From Theileria orientalis strain Shintoku (Eukaryota; Apicomplexa; Aconoidasida; Piroplasmida; Theileriidae), in NCBI RefSeq assembly GCF_000740895.1, contig NC_025260.1, positions 372,001 to 436,000 of the forward strand: a DNA stretch of 64,000 nucleotides, written 5' to 3'. This document shows positions 33,921 to 45,710 of the stretch, in pieces (the stretch's first letter is position 1; every line of letters begins with the position of its first letter). The notes beneath the pieces were generated by a model, which saw nothing but the letters and a program-made list of their open reading frames with translations, had not been told where the DNA came from and did not search any database. The position numbers were made by a program, and so were the translations under genes.

Positions 33921-34503
33921 CTACGTGTTTCCGTTAATTTCTCTGAAATCTTACCTTGCTATGAACTGTATTTTAGAGTAAAGAGTGTATAACCTAAAAT
34001 ATTTTATTAGACAGAGCGATGTGGTGTATACTTCCTATATTAAATAAACACGCACTAGTGTGACTTATAATATATACTATGGAGTGCATTGCTTGAGGTA
34101 GAACCTTTAAATAGAATCCAAACACTATTTATTATAGACAGTTAATCTTACCAATAATTTAAATCTGATCCAAGACCGGGACGATTATATTTAAATACTA
34201 AATATATCGAAGTGTTTATTTGTTTTACTCCTTTATCAATATACGCCTGTGTCGGTTCGCACTTAGGTGGGGCTCCAGCAGTATTCTTTAAACCAGAATC
34301 TTCGCCACTCAATTTTGATAATTTTTATTTACATTTCACAAGTTACCTTTAATTTGTCACAGGTTAGTTGATTTACTATTCCTTTTAATCCTTTTTACCT
34401 TCTCCTTATTATCCCCCTTACTTATTCTTTCTAGGGTCTTTGTTTTATTTCAATTCTGCATCTTCCCTTATTTACTTTTATCTTTTCTTATTTTTTCATT
34501 AGG
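33921..34503. promoter_or_regulatory. Shared upstream region of eL13 and uS9
   Basis: Divergent spacer between two ribosomal protein genes. It is AT-rich and has a T-rich block just before the uS9 ATG (TCTTTTCTTATTTTTTC), which could be a leader intron end (TTTTTTCATTAG at 34491-34502). No specific motif could be confirmed by eye. Confidence 0.4.
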
Positions 34504-34947
34504 ATGGTATCAAGTTCTTCTAAGAATCAGAAGGTCCAGACTTTCGGCCGCAAGAAGCGCGCCGTATGTGTTGCTCTCTGTACCAAGGGCACTGGCGTCG
34601 TCCGCGTCAACGGCAGGCCCTTGGACCTGCTCGAGCCGGTCGCCCTGCGCACCAAGGCTTTGGAATCCCTTTATATCGTCGGTATGAAGCGTCTTAGCAA
34701 GCTCGACGTCAGGCTTCGCGTCAGGGGCGGCGGTTTCACCTCCCAGGTCTACGCTCTCAGGCAGGCTCTTTCCAAGGCAGTCGTCGCCTACTACCAGAAA
34801 TACGTCGACGAGGCTTCGAAGAAGAAGCTCGTGGACGAACTCGTCAGTTACGACCGTTCTCTCCTTATCGCTGACTCTCGCCGCTGCGAGCCTAAGAAGT
34901 TCGGAGGTCCCGGCGCACGCGCTCGCTACCAGAAGTCATACCGTTAA
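34504..34947 (+). CDS. RPS16: 40S ribosomal protein uS9 (RPS16)
   Basis: Single coding exon, 147 residues. [63 protein letters not shown] and the tail [22 protein letters not shown] define uS9; the C-terminal Tyr-Arg reaches the P-site tRNA. Codon choice is strongly biased to C/G endings, as expected for high expression. An AG directly precedes the ATG, so an intron in the 5' leader is likely. Confidence 0.95.
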   Translation: MVSSSSKNQKVQTFGRKKRAVCVALCTKGTGVVRVNGRPLDLLEPVALRTKALESLYIVGMKRLSKLDVRLRVRGGGFTSQVYALRQALSKAVVAYYQKYVDEASKKKLVDELVSYDRSLLIADSRRCEPKKFGGPGARARYQKSYR

Positions 34948-35017
34948 TCACACTTTAATTTTACTTTCCATTTACATATGCGTTACCTACCACACAGTAT
35001 ATACTCAAAACATTAAC

Positions 35018-35120
35018 ACACTAAAGGGCTGTTTGAGAGCCACTAGAGCCACTGGAGGCTATTGAAGGGCATTAGTGAGCAGTTAAAGGGCCGTCAAGGG
35101 GCATTAAAGGCCGATCAAAG
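35018..35120. repeat. Degenerate AAGGGC-type repeat in a 3' spacer
   Basis: Between uS9 and the ATP synthase gamma stop, variants of (A)AAGGGC or AGGGGC, each followed by an A/T/G-rich 6-10 bases, recur about six times. It looks like decayed tandem DNA, or it could fold in a transcript; no known RNA class is recognised. Confidence 0.4.
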
Positions 35121-35125
35121 TGCCC

Positions 35126-36360
35126 TTAGAGTGCGTTTGCTCCTGAGATGATCTCTATGAGCTCCAGTGTGATCTTTGACTGCCTTGCTCTGTTGTACCT
35201 CAGCGTCAGCTTACTCAGCATGTCCGTCGCGTTCGACGACGCGTTGTCCATTGCCGACATTCTTGCAGACTGCTCCGACGCCAGCGAGTCGAGCATGCAT
35301 CCGTATATACAGGACGTGAGGTAGAACTCGTAGAAGTCAGGGTAGAACTTCCCTATGTCCGGCTCAGTCTCAAACACGTTCAGTTCGCGCTTGTTCATCT
35401 ACACCATTAGTTGCGACTGACAACTCACCAGTAAGTATTGTTTCCAACTCAACACGTCCAACACCCTCGTCTCGTAGCTGATCACCGATTTAAAGTGGTT
35501 ATAGACGATTTTAATATTGTCGTGATTGGCCTAATAATAATAATAGTCTTTGCAATATTTACTAAAGTAGGTATTGTGCTACAACTAGTGTTTGTGTTAA
35601 CGTTATGTTGTAGATGTGTTAACTTTATTACTAGTGTTTGTGTTAACGTTTTGTTGTATACAGTTAGGTGCTGTGATACTCTATCCATTGGTTTACCTGT
35701 CTCAGTAGCTCTGCTATGTATGCCGCCTTTGCGTAATTGAATGGCGTCTTCGTCACCTCCGTGAACACGTTTTTGAACAAATTTTGGTAGTTCCTCTGCA
35801 GGGCGCTCCTTGCCTTTTCCCCTATCACGTAGAGTGAGTATGCCGACGACTGTGAATCTACGCTCTGCAACAAATTCCTGGTCGCCTTTGCTATGGATGA
35901 GTTGATGCCTCCGCACAACCCCTTATCTGAATACAACTTTAGTCTACTTTCACGTACCAGATGCCATTATAACCAGGGCTGTGTCCTTGTGACCGGTATC
36001 CGTGCTCGATATTGGCAACAAGTTCAACACATCCTGAATTTAAAAATGAAAGTGCAAACGCGTACTTGGGATGGCTGTGTAAACGGACGTCCTATCTCCA
36101 GCCTCCTCTGATCGGCTCTAAGCTTAGAAGCTGCAACCATCTTCATTGCCTTCGTAATCTACAAAACACTCATTTCAACTCAGCCTAACCTTTTGAATCG
36201 ACTTAACTGACTTAATCCTTGCTGCCACTGCCTGAATATCGCCACTTCCAAAGTTGCGAGTTTGTACTAGGTTAAAATTATCATGGGTCAATCTGTTCAC
36301 ATTTAACCAGGCGTTGGCAATGGGCCTTAGGGCAGCAATTGACCTAGAATAAAGGGCCAT
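35126..36360 (-). CDS. Mitochondrial ATP synthase F1 gamma subunit
   Basis: Six exons (36360-36190, 36158-36066, 36033-35958, 35926-35697, 35530-35429, 35398-35126) give 314 residues. After a presequence of ~38 residues it has [16 protein letters not shown] and [14 protein letters not shown], the classic N-terminal helix, then [18 protein letters not shown], built across a 31-nt intron, and the C-terminal helix [41 protein letters not shown]. Gamma is the rotor shaft inside the F1 head. Together with SDHB and SDHAF4 it points to respiration-type machinery. Confidence 0.95.
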
Positions 36361-36811
36361 ATTTAAAAAAATTAAAAATATAATAAATATGAGTCAAAGC
36401 AATTTATGTATAGGTATTTTGATTTAGAATCCTAAACACTCTGATGTTGTGTCAGAAACCTGAACACATTAAGGGCAAATCGACTTATAATTAAACAAAG
36501 ATTATACCAACTGAAGATTTTCCGTGGTAGGATACTTAACTTTATTTACATATCATGTCTGATGGTTGTTTATGAACATTTGTTTCATCCATGGGTGGGG
36601 ATGAACAATCAGATAAAAGTAACATATAAACCTACTTTGACTAATGAATTTAGGCTACAATGTAAAATAATTCCAAAATTAGTTTACTCTTTTTAAAATT
36701 TTATTCCAATTTCAATTATCTCGTGTATATTTTAATATCTGTGTTTGTTCATATTTTTTACGTGATTAACATTTAAATTAGTTTATTCTAATATTTTATG
36801 CCTATTTTAAA
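36361..36811. other. Divergent intergenic region, ATP synthase gamma / SMU1
   Basis: 451 bp, AT-rich, presumably both promoters. No other feature seen. Confidence 0.45.
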
Positions 36812-38992
36812 ATGGATAGAAACTTGGATGTGTCCAGTGAGGAGTAAGTTATTCCCTATTCGACAGTTTGTATTCATTTATATGTTTTACACAGAAGGTG
36901 CCTAATTATATTTTAGTGTTGTTAAGTTAATTTTGCAATATCTTAAGGAGAATGGTTTAAATAAAACGCTGCTGGTTATGCAGGAAGAAACAGGCGTTTC
37001 CCTAAACAGTGTTTCGAACATCGAGTCCCTAATTGCAGACGCACAGATGGGTCGCTGGAGCCAAGTTTTAGATGCAATAGACACAATGAAGTTATCGCAG
37101 GACACTTTGTATAAACTATACGACCAGGTGGTTCAGTCTATGGCTCACTTACGTTTAGATTGTCAGGGAACTTGTTGATTTAAAGGAGTCTAAATTGGCG
37201 CTGCTATTGCTGGAGAGTTGCACGCCACTCATATCAATGCAGAAGACTGACCCCGATAATTACAGAAGACTGCTGGACCTGTGCAGAAACAGGCCTAGCG
37301 ACTCTAAGGAGATATATGCAGGCCTGTCAACAGACTCCTCGCATCAGCACTTGACCAAGGAGAAGAAGAGGAATATTGTGGCGGAGGGTTCGTCGACTCT
37401 ATTAACAATTTTGTATAGCTCTTGCGAAGGACATCGAATATGTTCCCCAGTCACGTCTTTTGGCGCTGATCGGCATGGCCCTGAAGTGGCAGAATCACCT
37501 GGGCCTGATACCTCCCGGAGACAGGTTTGACGTTTTCAAAAGCACGTCCAAGACGTCGGACGAAAGCACCCAATTCGCCAAAAACATTAATAAAATTATT
37601 AAGGTATTATTATTTCTCTTATGAGGATTAATTCTGTTTTAGTTTGCGGAAAACTCACATCCCGAGTGCGCAGTTTTTACTCCAAATGGGCAGTATTTGC
37701 TATCAGGGTATCCCTTTAGTTTCACAATTCATTTTAGATCGTCCGATGGCTTTATCGAGGTCTGGAACTGGAGTGTGGGCGCCTTGGACACTGAATTGTC
37801 GTACCAAGCGCAGGTACTTTCGATTCAATTTAACGCAGTTTGACCATGACATCAGGATCATTTTATGCTTCACGACACTTTAATCACATGTTTGGCAGTC
37901 AGCAGAGACTCTGAAGTGCTGGCAAGTGGTGATCAAAGGGGTAACATCAAGGTTAGCAATCATAAGTCTGAGTCGATAAGCTAATAAATCATTTTAGATT
38001 TGGAAAATAGGCACTGGGGAGTGCCTGAAGTCAATGAACAATTCGCACAACGGAGGTTCGTCAACAAGCTGTGACTCAACTTTTAGCTGTTACGTGTGCA
38101 ACTTTCAGTAGAGATTCTTCCAACCTTTTGACTGGATCGTTTGACTCCCTGGCAAGGTTAGTACACGGTAGTTACATGTTTACTCATACGTAATATTCAA
38201 AGTACACTAGGTTGAGTTAATAGTGTTACTTTTAAAAGGCTGGCCAACTACTTACATCAGTTAACACGCCCCCTACTAATCACATTTAGAATACATGGAT
38301 TGAAGTCGGGAAAGCCGTTAAAGGAGTTCAGAGGGCACACCTCCATAGTTAACACTGCGGTGTATTCAAGTAACCTGACCCCTTTTAAGATAATCAACGT
38401 GTAGATGATGGCACGAAGGTGATAACTGGGTCCAGTGATGGATTCGTTAAAGTGTGGGATTCTAGGTCATGCGAGTGCCTAAAGTCATTTCCAGCATTCA
38501 CTCAGCGTGAAAACGACGATCCGGAGGGGCCTCTCATATCCAAATCGGTGAATACGATCGTAAATTTGGCAGTACGTTTCAGTCAGTTGTGATGAACGTT
38601 GCTGTAGGGACAGAATGACCTGTTTCTCGTGTGCTCAAAGTCGCCAGTATTAAAGGTGTTTAACCTAAGTGGGAACTGCCTGAGGCAATTTACTCCCGAA
38701 GAGGTGGAAAACGTGTCATTTCTCGATGTTTCAGGTACCAGGTTCGAGATACAACTGCCTTTAGCTTCCAAAAGATCGGAGTGGATATACGCACTCGGGG
38801 ACGACGATCAGCTGTATTGTTTCAACTATAAATCCGGAAAGCTGGATAACGTATTAAAGGTAAGTTAGGCGGAGCTTTAGACAGTGAAAACAGGTTCACG
38901 ACAAGGAGGCGATAGGGGTCACACATCACCCATACAGCTCGTTCCTGGCCTCTTGGGGACTCGACCGCACGATTAAAATCCTGTGCCCCTAA
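36812..38992 (+). CDS. SMU1: Splicing factor SMU1 (LisH-CTLH-WD40)
   Basis: Thirteen exons (36812-36843, 36917-37127, 37159-37387, 37419-37603, 37643-37707, 37738-37813, 37856-37951, 37998-38055, 38087-38156, 38290-38369, 38405-38571, 38608-38859, 38894-38992) give 539 residues; human SMU1 has 513. A LisH ([27 protein letters not shown]) and CTLH part lead to [26 protein letters not shown] and a seven-blade WD40 propeller: [61 protein letters not shown]1 works with RED in spliceosome activation at the B complex. It matches human SMU1 blade by blade. Twelve short introns interrupt it. Confidence 0.95.
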
Positions 38993-39306
38993 TGTCTTGC
39001 AGTTTCGTACATGTTACTGTTAACACCACTAGGATTCCTCGGTTGTCGTGTACGTTGTTGCACATTGTATCATTTGTTTTACAACAATTTTAAAAATAAA
39101 TTTTTAATAAAGCTAGTTATATTTGTAAATGTATTTTTAGTTAATTTTAATAATTTAATAAAGTTTCATAGTCTTCTTGTCTATTCATGACTTCTAGTTG
39201 TTTTTTTTAAAAATAATCACAGTTAACACACTGTTTGTATTTAAACATGCTTCAATATTTATAATTTTATGAACACGTAAGTATTTTTCGCTGAACTGTT
39301 CAAATA
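38993..39306. other. Intergenic between SMU1 and NDC80
   Basis: 314 bp AT-rich spacer between tandem plus-strand genes. No feature beyond presumed terminator and promoter. Confidence 0.45.
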
Positions 39307-41760
39307 ATGAGTACTAAAAAGGTCATTAGCCGGAAGGAATGTGTTACTGTAATTTTGAATTTCTTGGCCTGGAAAGACTACCATCCGTGCTCGGAGAAGG
39401 ACCTCCTTAAATCGCCGCCCCTGAATGTCCTGCTGAACATCTGGAACTTTCTCTTCAGGTTCGTTTGGACAGCGCATAGCTTGCTTTAGGCTCATAGACT
39501 CCAATGTGAACATAACGAAGGAGAACATGGCGGTCGAGGTTCCGAAGTTCTACAACGAGTTCGGCTACCCTCACACCATGAAGACCTCGCACCTCAGAAC
39601 GCCCACAGCTGACCACCAGTGGGAGTCAAACCTGGTGGCTCTGACTTGGCTGTGCAAGCTGCTGCTATATGAACACCAGGTACCCGGGCAATTGCTCATC
39701 ACTTTGTAGAATTTTGACAAGGAATTTGAAAATAAGACGATGCTGAGACAGACCGACAGTTATATGTTCAATGTCGCCTCGAAGATGAACATTAAGAATA
39801 CCTTGACGTCCATGACGATCACGGAGCTGACGAACAAGCACTTCCAGTTTTACATAAAGAGCGAGGAGACTGGGAAGTCAATTGCGAATGACGTGGACGC
39901 TAAGCTCAATAATATGATCGCAAAACTGCAGTCGAGTGTCGATTCGAAGAAGAGTGAGCTTGAGACTCTGCGTTCAAGTTCAGTGAAGATGCAAAACGAC
40001 ATAGAGGAGTTCGGTACGTTCACGCCCTAATCTTAACCACCTTAGATAAACTTAAGGAGCGAGTGAGCACTCTGTCCCTAGAGCTATCCCAAATTGAGAC
40101 GCTGACTGAGAACATAAAGGATTACTGCACTAGACTGGTACGTTGCTCCGTTTGTGCATTTTTACTTCAGAAACGTGAGCTTGACTCATCAAAACACATT
40201 CTCAATGAGGAAACCAACTATTTGTTGGAGCTTGAGAGTAAGAATAAGGAGATAAACGACATGATGAAGACCAGAATAGTATGTTAATATTAACAGCTGT
40301 CTCGACTGTGGTTACTATAAATCCTTATTCAGGACGGCAACGATATCAGGGGCTTGAATATAGCAATAAACGAGCTGAAGATAAGCCTATCAAATTCTGT
40401 GAAGGTTTCTAATTAATTTTTATAACTTTTTTTAGAACATAAAGGATTTGGAGATGGAAATACCAACTCTGTCGTCAAATGTATGTATTTAAGTACAAAC
40501 ACACACACACACACATATATATATAAACACACACACACACACATATAATCACGTTTATAATTACTTTTAGGTTACAAACACTAAGCATAACTTGGCAAAA
40601 TCGCTATCATCCGTTAGTTTGTTTAACCTAATTCCCTCTCAGGTCTCTAAGACTTATCAACTCATAATGAACAGTCTATCTACCCATGGCATAGATGTAA
40701 GCTATTGGAAAAAGCTGGATAGGCTCCTAAAGTCAGTTGATGAGCATTCTGTGGATAAGCTCGTAAGTAGCACTTTACTACTCTTGGTACTGCTATTACT
40801 GTAAACTCTACTAGTTATACTATTACACTACTACTGATACTATTACTGGTACTACTGGTACTAATATTAATCATTTGCAGCTTTCGATCACTGATAACTG
40901 CCTAAAAATCGTGGATGAAGCCCTCGTTAGTGAGACTTTGACCTTTAAAAACGTTAGTTCTAGCCCAATGACCCTGACCTTAGGAGTCTGAGGTGAAGAT
41001 ACAGCACAATGAGACCCTGTCCGACCTTGAGAAGAGTGAGAAGCTTCTGAAGGAGGTACTTGCCCACTTACAATTCGCTCTTTATTAGGAAATCGCAGAG
41101 CTGCAGGCCAAGGAGTCCGAGTATTTCAAGTCCAGCCTCTTCAACAAGGAAAAATCGCAAATTATCTCTGAGACTGACTACATTGTCTCTGTACGTTTAC
41201 CGCTTTTTACATTTTACTTCAGATTATCAAGTCCACTGCCAAGGATGAAATGGTTTTTAAGCTTATTATCTCACTCTTATTTCAGGAAAACAGCAAGCGG
41301 GAGCTTGAAAACGCCACCAACGACCTTCAACAGGCACACAAGCGCCTATCTGAGGAAAAATTCCAGGCTAAATCAAACTTAAACCGCTATTTGAACAACA
41401 TTAAAGAGGTGAGCCTAGTTCTGATGCCACATTAACAATCTGTATTGTCACTATTGCCATTACTACTACTATTGCCATTCACTAATATTAATACTGCTAC
41501 TACTATCATTAATACTGCCAATAATACTGATACCATAACTAATACTGCTATTATTAATAATACTATTATTAATACTGATACTAATACCATATCTATCTTA
41601 AGGGAATCTAATATTTAACGTGTAGCTCGTTGAGAAGGTAGAAGATTACAAGTCCAGAAACTGCAACATGATGAAGGAGTTAGTTTAAAATCCGTTACGT
41701 CACTTTAGTCTTCTGTCACTCCAGAGACAGTCTGCTGAGGAGGCTTTGAAAAGTCTATAG
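39307..41760 (+). CDS. NDC80: Kinetochore protein NDC80
   Basis: Fifteen exons (39307-39458, 39490-39679, 39710-40013, 40046-40137, 40171-40278, 40333-40404, 40436-40480, 40571-40762, 40881-40952, 40984-41055, 41089-41190, 41223-41252, 41286-41408, 41626-41682, 41725-41760) give about 548 residues. The N-terminal CH domain has VEVPKFYNEFGYPHTMKTSHLRTP and HQWESNLVALTWLCKLL, the YP and HxW landmarks of NDC80. The rest is coiled coil (NNMIAKLQSSVDSKKSELETL, ELENATNDLQQAHKRLSEEK). NDC80 binds microtubules at the outer kinetochore. Nearly all later introns are in phase 0. The borders of exon 9 and of the last two exons have alternatives. Confidence 0.88.
40499..40548. repeat. AC/AT dinucleotide repeat in an NDC80 intron
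   Basis: Two (AC)n tracts of 9-10 units separated by a short (AT)n tract within the intron 40481-40570. Confidence 0.85.
41448..41600. repeat. ACT/ATT triplet repeat in an NDC80 intron
   Basis: Interrupted TACTATT/ACTACT/AATACT triplets in the intron 41409-41625; a similar block lies at 40770-40868 in another intron of the same gene. Confidence 0.75.
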
Positions 41761-41902
41761 CCCAGAGCACTGGTCCGATTTGACAGTTACCATTTCAATG
41801 GCAATGGTACTTTATAGACTTGGTGTCCGAGCTTCGCGTAATCTAATCTACTCTCATATCACGTGCATACTCAGCTTATTCTTGATGATTCATGTCAACG
41901 TT

Positions 41903-43087
41903 CTACTCCTCCAGGTATATTGGATTCGGCTCCCACCACGGCAGGAGACTCAGTATGAATGACAGGAACACCTGGTATATGAACTTCTCCACGTACGATG
42001 GCTTCTGACGCGTGCTTTGGGGCTGTTCTCCTGTCGCCTGAGCCACGGCCTCCTCAGGTCTACTCTCCTCGGGCTGTGGGCGCATCTCTTCCACGACTCC
42101 TGAATATTTTATGAGTTCGCGTGTTTTTACCTTGACTTGTTGTGTCCGGCGTCGGATGCTGAAATGGTGGTTGACTTGACGATGTGCTCTGTGTCGCCTG
42201 AATTTCCCATTATATAGTGTTGAAATGGTTTAAAAATTAACTAAATTGTAACTACTGGATGCGTAACATAAACGTATGTAATTGGTGTTTTCGCTAACCG
42301 GCGCAGTCCTCTCCGGCGACGTTCTCGTCGTGGTCTGGGCTCCCTGAGCGTTCTGTGTGGTCGCTGCGGCCATGTTGCGTTGATCCGTGGTGTCTAAAGC
42401 GTGTTGATTACGGCGATTTAGGCGTTACACTTACTTTGGTTGAATGGCATCATCAGCAGCGGCTCTATTGAGTCCAGCACGTTGAAGGCCAGGCGCAGCA
42501 TGTTCTGCGCGTGCTCAGTGTTCCTCAGGTTCTGCGACATCCTTGCGATGAGGCTGAAGAAGCCGAGGCAGTAGAGCAGGTACACTGCGATCGTGATGAT
42601 GAAAAAAATGTACGGCAGCTTCAAAAGGAAAATGATGAGCATTACCTTTATGAAGAAGTCGATGCGATATCTCCGCCAGAGCGTCCTCAGCAGCTAAAAC
42701 AGGTGTCAACTTCATCGCTCTTACCGAAGTTTCGGGCGCTGGCGCCTGTGGCTGCGGCGCAGGCTCCGACCCGTCGTCCTCCTCCAGCGGGTCGTTCAGG
42801 AAGTTGTTCCTCGTGTGCTTCAGGTACGTGTACAAATACACCTCGTTGTCCGTCAACGGGGCGTTGCTACTTTTCTTGCTCTGCAGGAGCCTTTTATAGT
42901 TATTTATGAATTTGTTTTGCAGTTCGTTGAAGGTGTACAGGCACATCACGAATAGCATTGACTTTGACTCGTGATCCAGCTCCGAAAGTCTCTCCGACAT
43001 TTCTTCCACTTCTTCCAAATCGAGTCCGTCGATTTTTATGGTTTCCTGCTTATTTTTTCCAGCCATATTATGAATAGGTCTGTCCAT
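41903..43087 (-). CDS. Membrane protein of unknown function
   Basis: Five exons (43087-42725, 42693-42435, 42393-42299, 42197-42131, 42099-41903) give 326 residues. Residues 1-120 are soluble and helical (LYTFNELQNKFINNYKRLL). A long hydrophobic region (VMLIIFLLKLPYIFFIITIA and on through VYLLYCLGFFSLI) can span the membrane twice. A Gln/Thr/Pro/Ser-rich disordered part follows, and near the end a further hydrophobic helix leads to LSLLPWWEPNP. The order of soluble domain, membrane hairpin, PQ-rich linker and C-terminal helix resembles HERP-type ER proteins, but the sequence similarity is too weak for a name. The start could also be the downstream ATG at 43066. Confidence 0.65.
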
Positions 43088-43403
43088 TTTATTTCATAAT
43101 TGCCAATTTACTTTATATTTTAGCCTTTGTTGAAAATTATTCCAAACGGGTGAGTTTAACCTTAATTTACAGTTAAAAAATTTAAAAATTACTCTATCTT
43201 TGAATTTACTATTTTATTAATATGTCGATTGTATCGCGTCCACAAACCCCCCTTATAACATCTATATTATGTTATCATCGGAAGGTTTACTCCTATATCT
43301 TCAATTTGTTTAATTAGTGACCATACTATTTTCCTTTGTAAATTAGGCTAAATTTAATACAGTTTTTTGCTTTTGTGTAAAGTTTAATTCCACATTGTAT
43401 ACA
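43088..43403. other. Divergent intergenic region
   Basis: 316 bp between the membrane-protein gene and SDHAF4; AT-rich, presumed promoters only. Confidence 0.4.
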
Positions 43404-43979
43404 ATGTACTCATATTCTAGACATAGTTCTCGTTTATTCAGGCACATTCCCCTTAAGAATGCACCCATACCTAGAAAGTGTAAATTCAACTTTGTAAATA
43501 AATCGTTTTACTCCAATATTCTGGATCATAGGCTTAAAAGTTCCCTGGAATCCGCCAGATTCATTAAAAGTGTGAATAATATTTGCCTTTTTCCCAGATA
43601 TGATCACATCAACACCTTTTTAAATAAGTACAATGTCTCTTTCGCTACACAGTCCATTAATTTATCCACTTCCTCGAACACTATTGAGGTTTCTTCTGAG
43701 GACCAAGTCACTGGTACGTTGCCGCACTTACACATACTTTCACACATATCTATTATTTATTCACTCTTATCATCCTTTTATTCAGAAATGACCGACGAGG
43801 CAATGTTTGTGGAGGATAAGATATGCTCGACTGAAGTTCCAAAGAGCGAGTGCCCGGACGTTTTCGGCAAGTTCAAGGGGGAGCCCCTGCTTGGCGAGGA
43901 GTTTGGGGCCGTCTACACCAAGCACGAGCCCACGATGTTCGGCGACTGGTCTCACATGGGCCGCGTCACCGACTTTTAA
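43404..43979 (+). CDS. SDHAF4: Succinate dehydrogenase assembly factor 4
   Basis: Two exons (43404-43713, 43786-43979) give 167 residues. Only the last ~45 residues are conserved: GKFKGEPLLGEEFGAVYTKHEP followed by the DUF1674 end TMFGDWSHMGRVTDF, which closely matches SDHAF4 (GDW-x-x-x-GR-x-x-DF). SDHAF4 protects the flavinylated SDHA before it joins SDHB. The long N-terminal part is basic and Ser/Asn/Arg rich, consistent with a mitochondrial presequence. The first ATG (43404) is used. SDHB lies 4 kb away in the same window. Confidence 0.85.
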   Translation: MYSYSRHSSRLFRHIPLKNAPIPRKCKFNFVNKSFYSNILDHRLKSSLESARFIKSVNNICLFPRYDHINTFLNKYNVSFATQSINLSTSSNTIEVSSEDQVTGTLPHLHILSHISIIYSLLSSFYSEMTDEAMFVEDKICSTEVPKSECPDVFGKFKGEPLLGEEFGAVYTKHEPTMFGDWSHMGRVTDF

Positions 43980-44023
43980 TTAGCAGTTTTTAATGTACTA
44001 ATGTGCTCACGTTTATGGCCCAG

Positions 44024-44940
44024 TTACACGCACCAGGGCATTAGGTACCACGTATCACAGAATTGCACAAATTTATAGAGTAGTTTTGCGAAGGTGTTCG
44101 TCAGGTTCTTGTAGAACTCTATCTCCGAGCTCCCGAAGCACCTTATTTCCGTCAGCAGTGAGCCTGGGAACAGCTCCCTCTCCAGGTCCTAAGCGCGTGT
44201 GTTTACAGGGTTGCTTACGTAGTAGCGGTATAGCGACACTTGCACGTAGTTGTGTGAGCCGTAGTTGATGTGGAACACCTGGCTCACCACGTTGTTCTGC
44301 TTGACTTTCCTAAGGAAGCGTGGTTACTCGGCTGCTTACTTGTATCCCAGCGAGGGGAGGACGTCCACGATTCCCGGGGATATCAGGGCAGAATACACCG
44401 ACCTCATGGTCAAATTATCACTGCCAGTGCTGCTCATTGATACCGGCCCATCCACTTCTCGAAGCGTGCTACACTCATGTCACCTTTTGCCCAAACTTAC
44501 CACTTTCCTATTAGGTGGTGTGGTCTCCTGTGGATCAGCACTTCATAGTGCTTAGCGTTATCATCAAAACGATCCGCTCTGCTGAAATTCACTGAATTAA
44601 ATTGAGTTCGTTCACGCAGTACCGTTTTTTAACGTATTGCTCCTGTCCTTGTCGTACAAGTAGCGCATATATTCGTGTATTGTACAGGCGTCGGCAAGGT
44701 GTTTGAGCGTACACACGAACTCCAAATACAATTTTGACTTCCCTAGCTCCTTGTTTGGTTCTGAAAAATGTTGTGTTCTTCACATGGGTGCCTACCTTTT
44801 ACTTTAAAGATTCCATACTTGCTGTATTCAGTTACAATATTGTTGGCGTCGTAACCTGGGAAATATGAATAATGGTCGCCGGAAGACTGCAGTAAACTCA
44901 ACAACTCATCGTCTGAATTAACTTCAGATTCGTTTTCCAT
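44024..44940 (-). CDS. Mediator subunit MED18-like protein
   Basis: Six exons (44940-44796, 44760-44634, 44581-44501, 44468-44340, 44309-44219, 44188-44024) give 245 residues. The likeness to MED18 is in order and spacing: an N-terminal segment YLEFVCTLKHLADAC, IHRRPHHLIG with a beta-rich middle, then VLPSLGYKKVKQNNVVSQVF, NYVQVSLYRYY and LLTEIRCFGSSEIEFYKNLTNTFAKLLY, matching the swivelled beta barrel and its last helix. MED18 is part of the Mediator head and touches RNA polymerase II. Similarity is modest, and the splice between exons 2 and 3 was chosen to keep this reading. It ends 44 bp from SDHAF4, tail to tail. Confidence 0.5.
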
Positions 44941-45710
44941 AGCTTCCACCCTTGAAACATACAATTTTAAACAACATCAACCTTTAAATGTGTAACGGGA
45001 ATCTCAATATGTTTCCATAGGAATATCAAATAACATCTAGTTGTTGATTAAATGATAAAGAGCTACGTTTATACAAGTAAATAGAGACTTTCAAGTGGAT
45101 GAATTGATTAATAATAGCAATTTTTTGTTATATATGTTTTGAAACTTGAACGAAAACAAAATTTACAATTAGAGAGTCCAAACAGATTACACATGGATTT
45201 GTGTGATGCATATGAATAGTTTTAAATGTGTTCCCAAAATATGTGCTATTTTCGCTTACGATATCTTCCTGAGATGGGGTCTATTGATCAGTCGTAATTA
45301 TAGTTTTTTGAGCCCACAATTATATATTATTTGTTATTCTAAATTAGAATTAAAATTTTAACCATATTTGACCCAATTTTTGACAAATTTACCTTTCCCT
45401 TTTCACTTTGCTGAACCTATGTTCACCTTATGAATATGATTTGAAATCGTATTCATCTTTTTTCAGATGGGTCATTTTTTTGAATAGAATAAATTAATAT
45501 CACATTTGTTTTTGCACCTTTTCTTTAATTACCCTTTAAATCATTCCTAATATTTCATTTTTATTATTGTTTGGATTCTATACATATTTTTCGTAAGTAT
45601 ATTGGAATATCGCCCAATCCTTTTTTCAATATAAATTATCAATATTAAACCGTTGGCTGATTGAAATTCTATCTTTGATCTAACCCTTAACTGTATCATA
45701 TTGTTAAATC
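44941..45710. other. Divergent intergenic region
   Basis: 770 bp upstream of the MED18-like gene and the bromodomain gene. AT-rich; nothing coding or structured seen on either strand. Confidence 0.5.
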
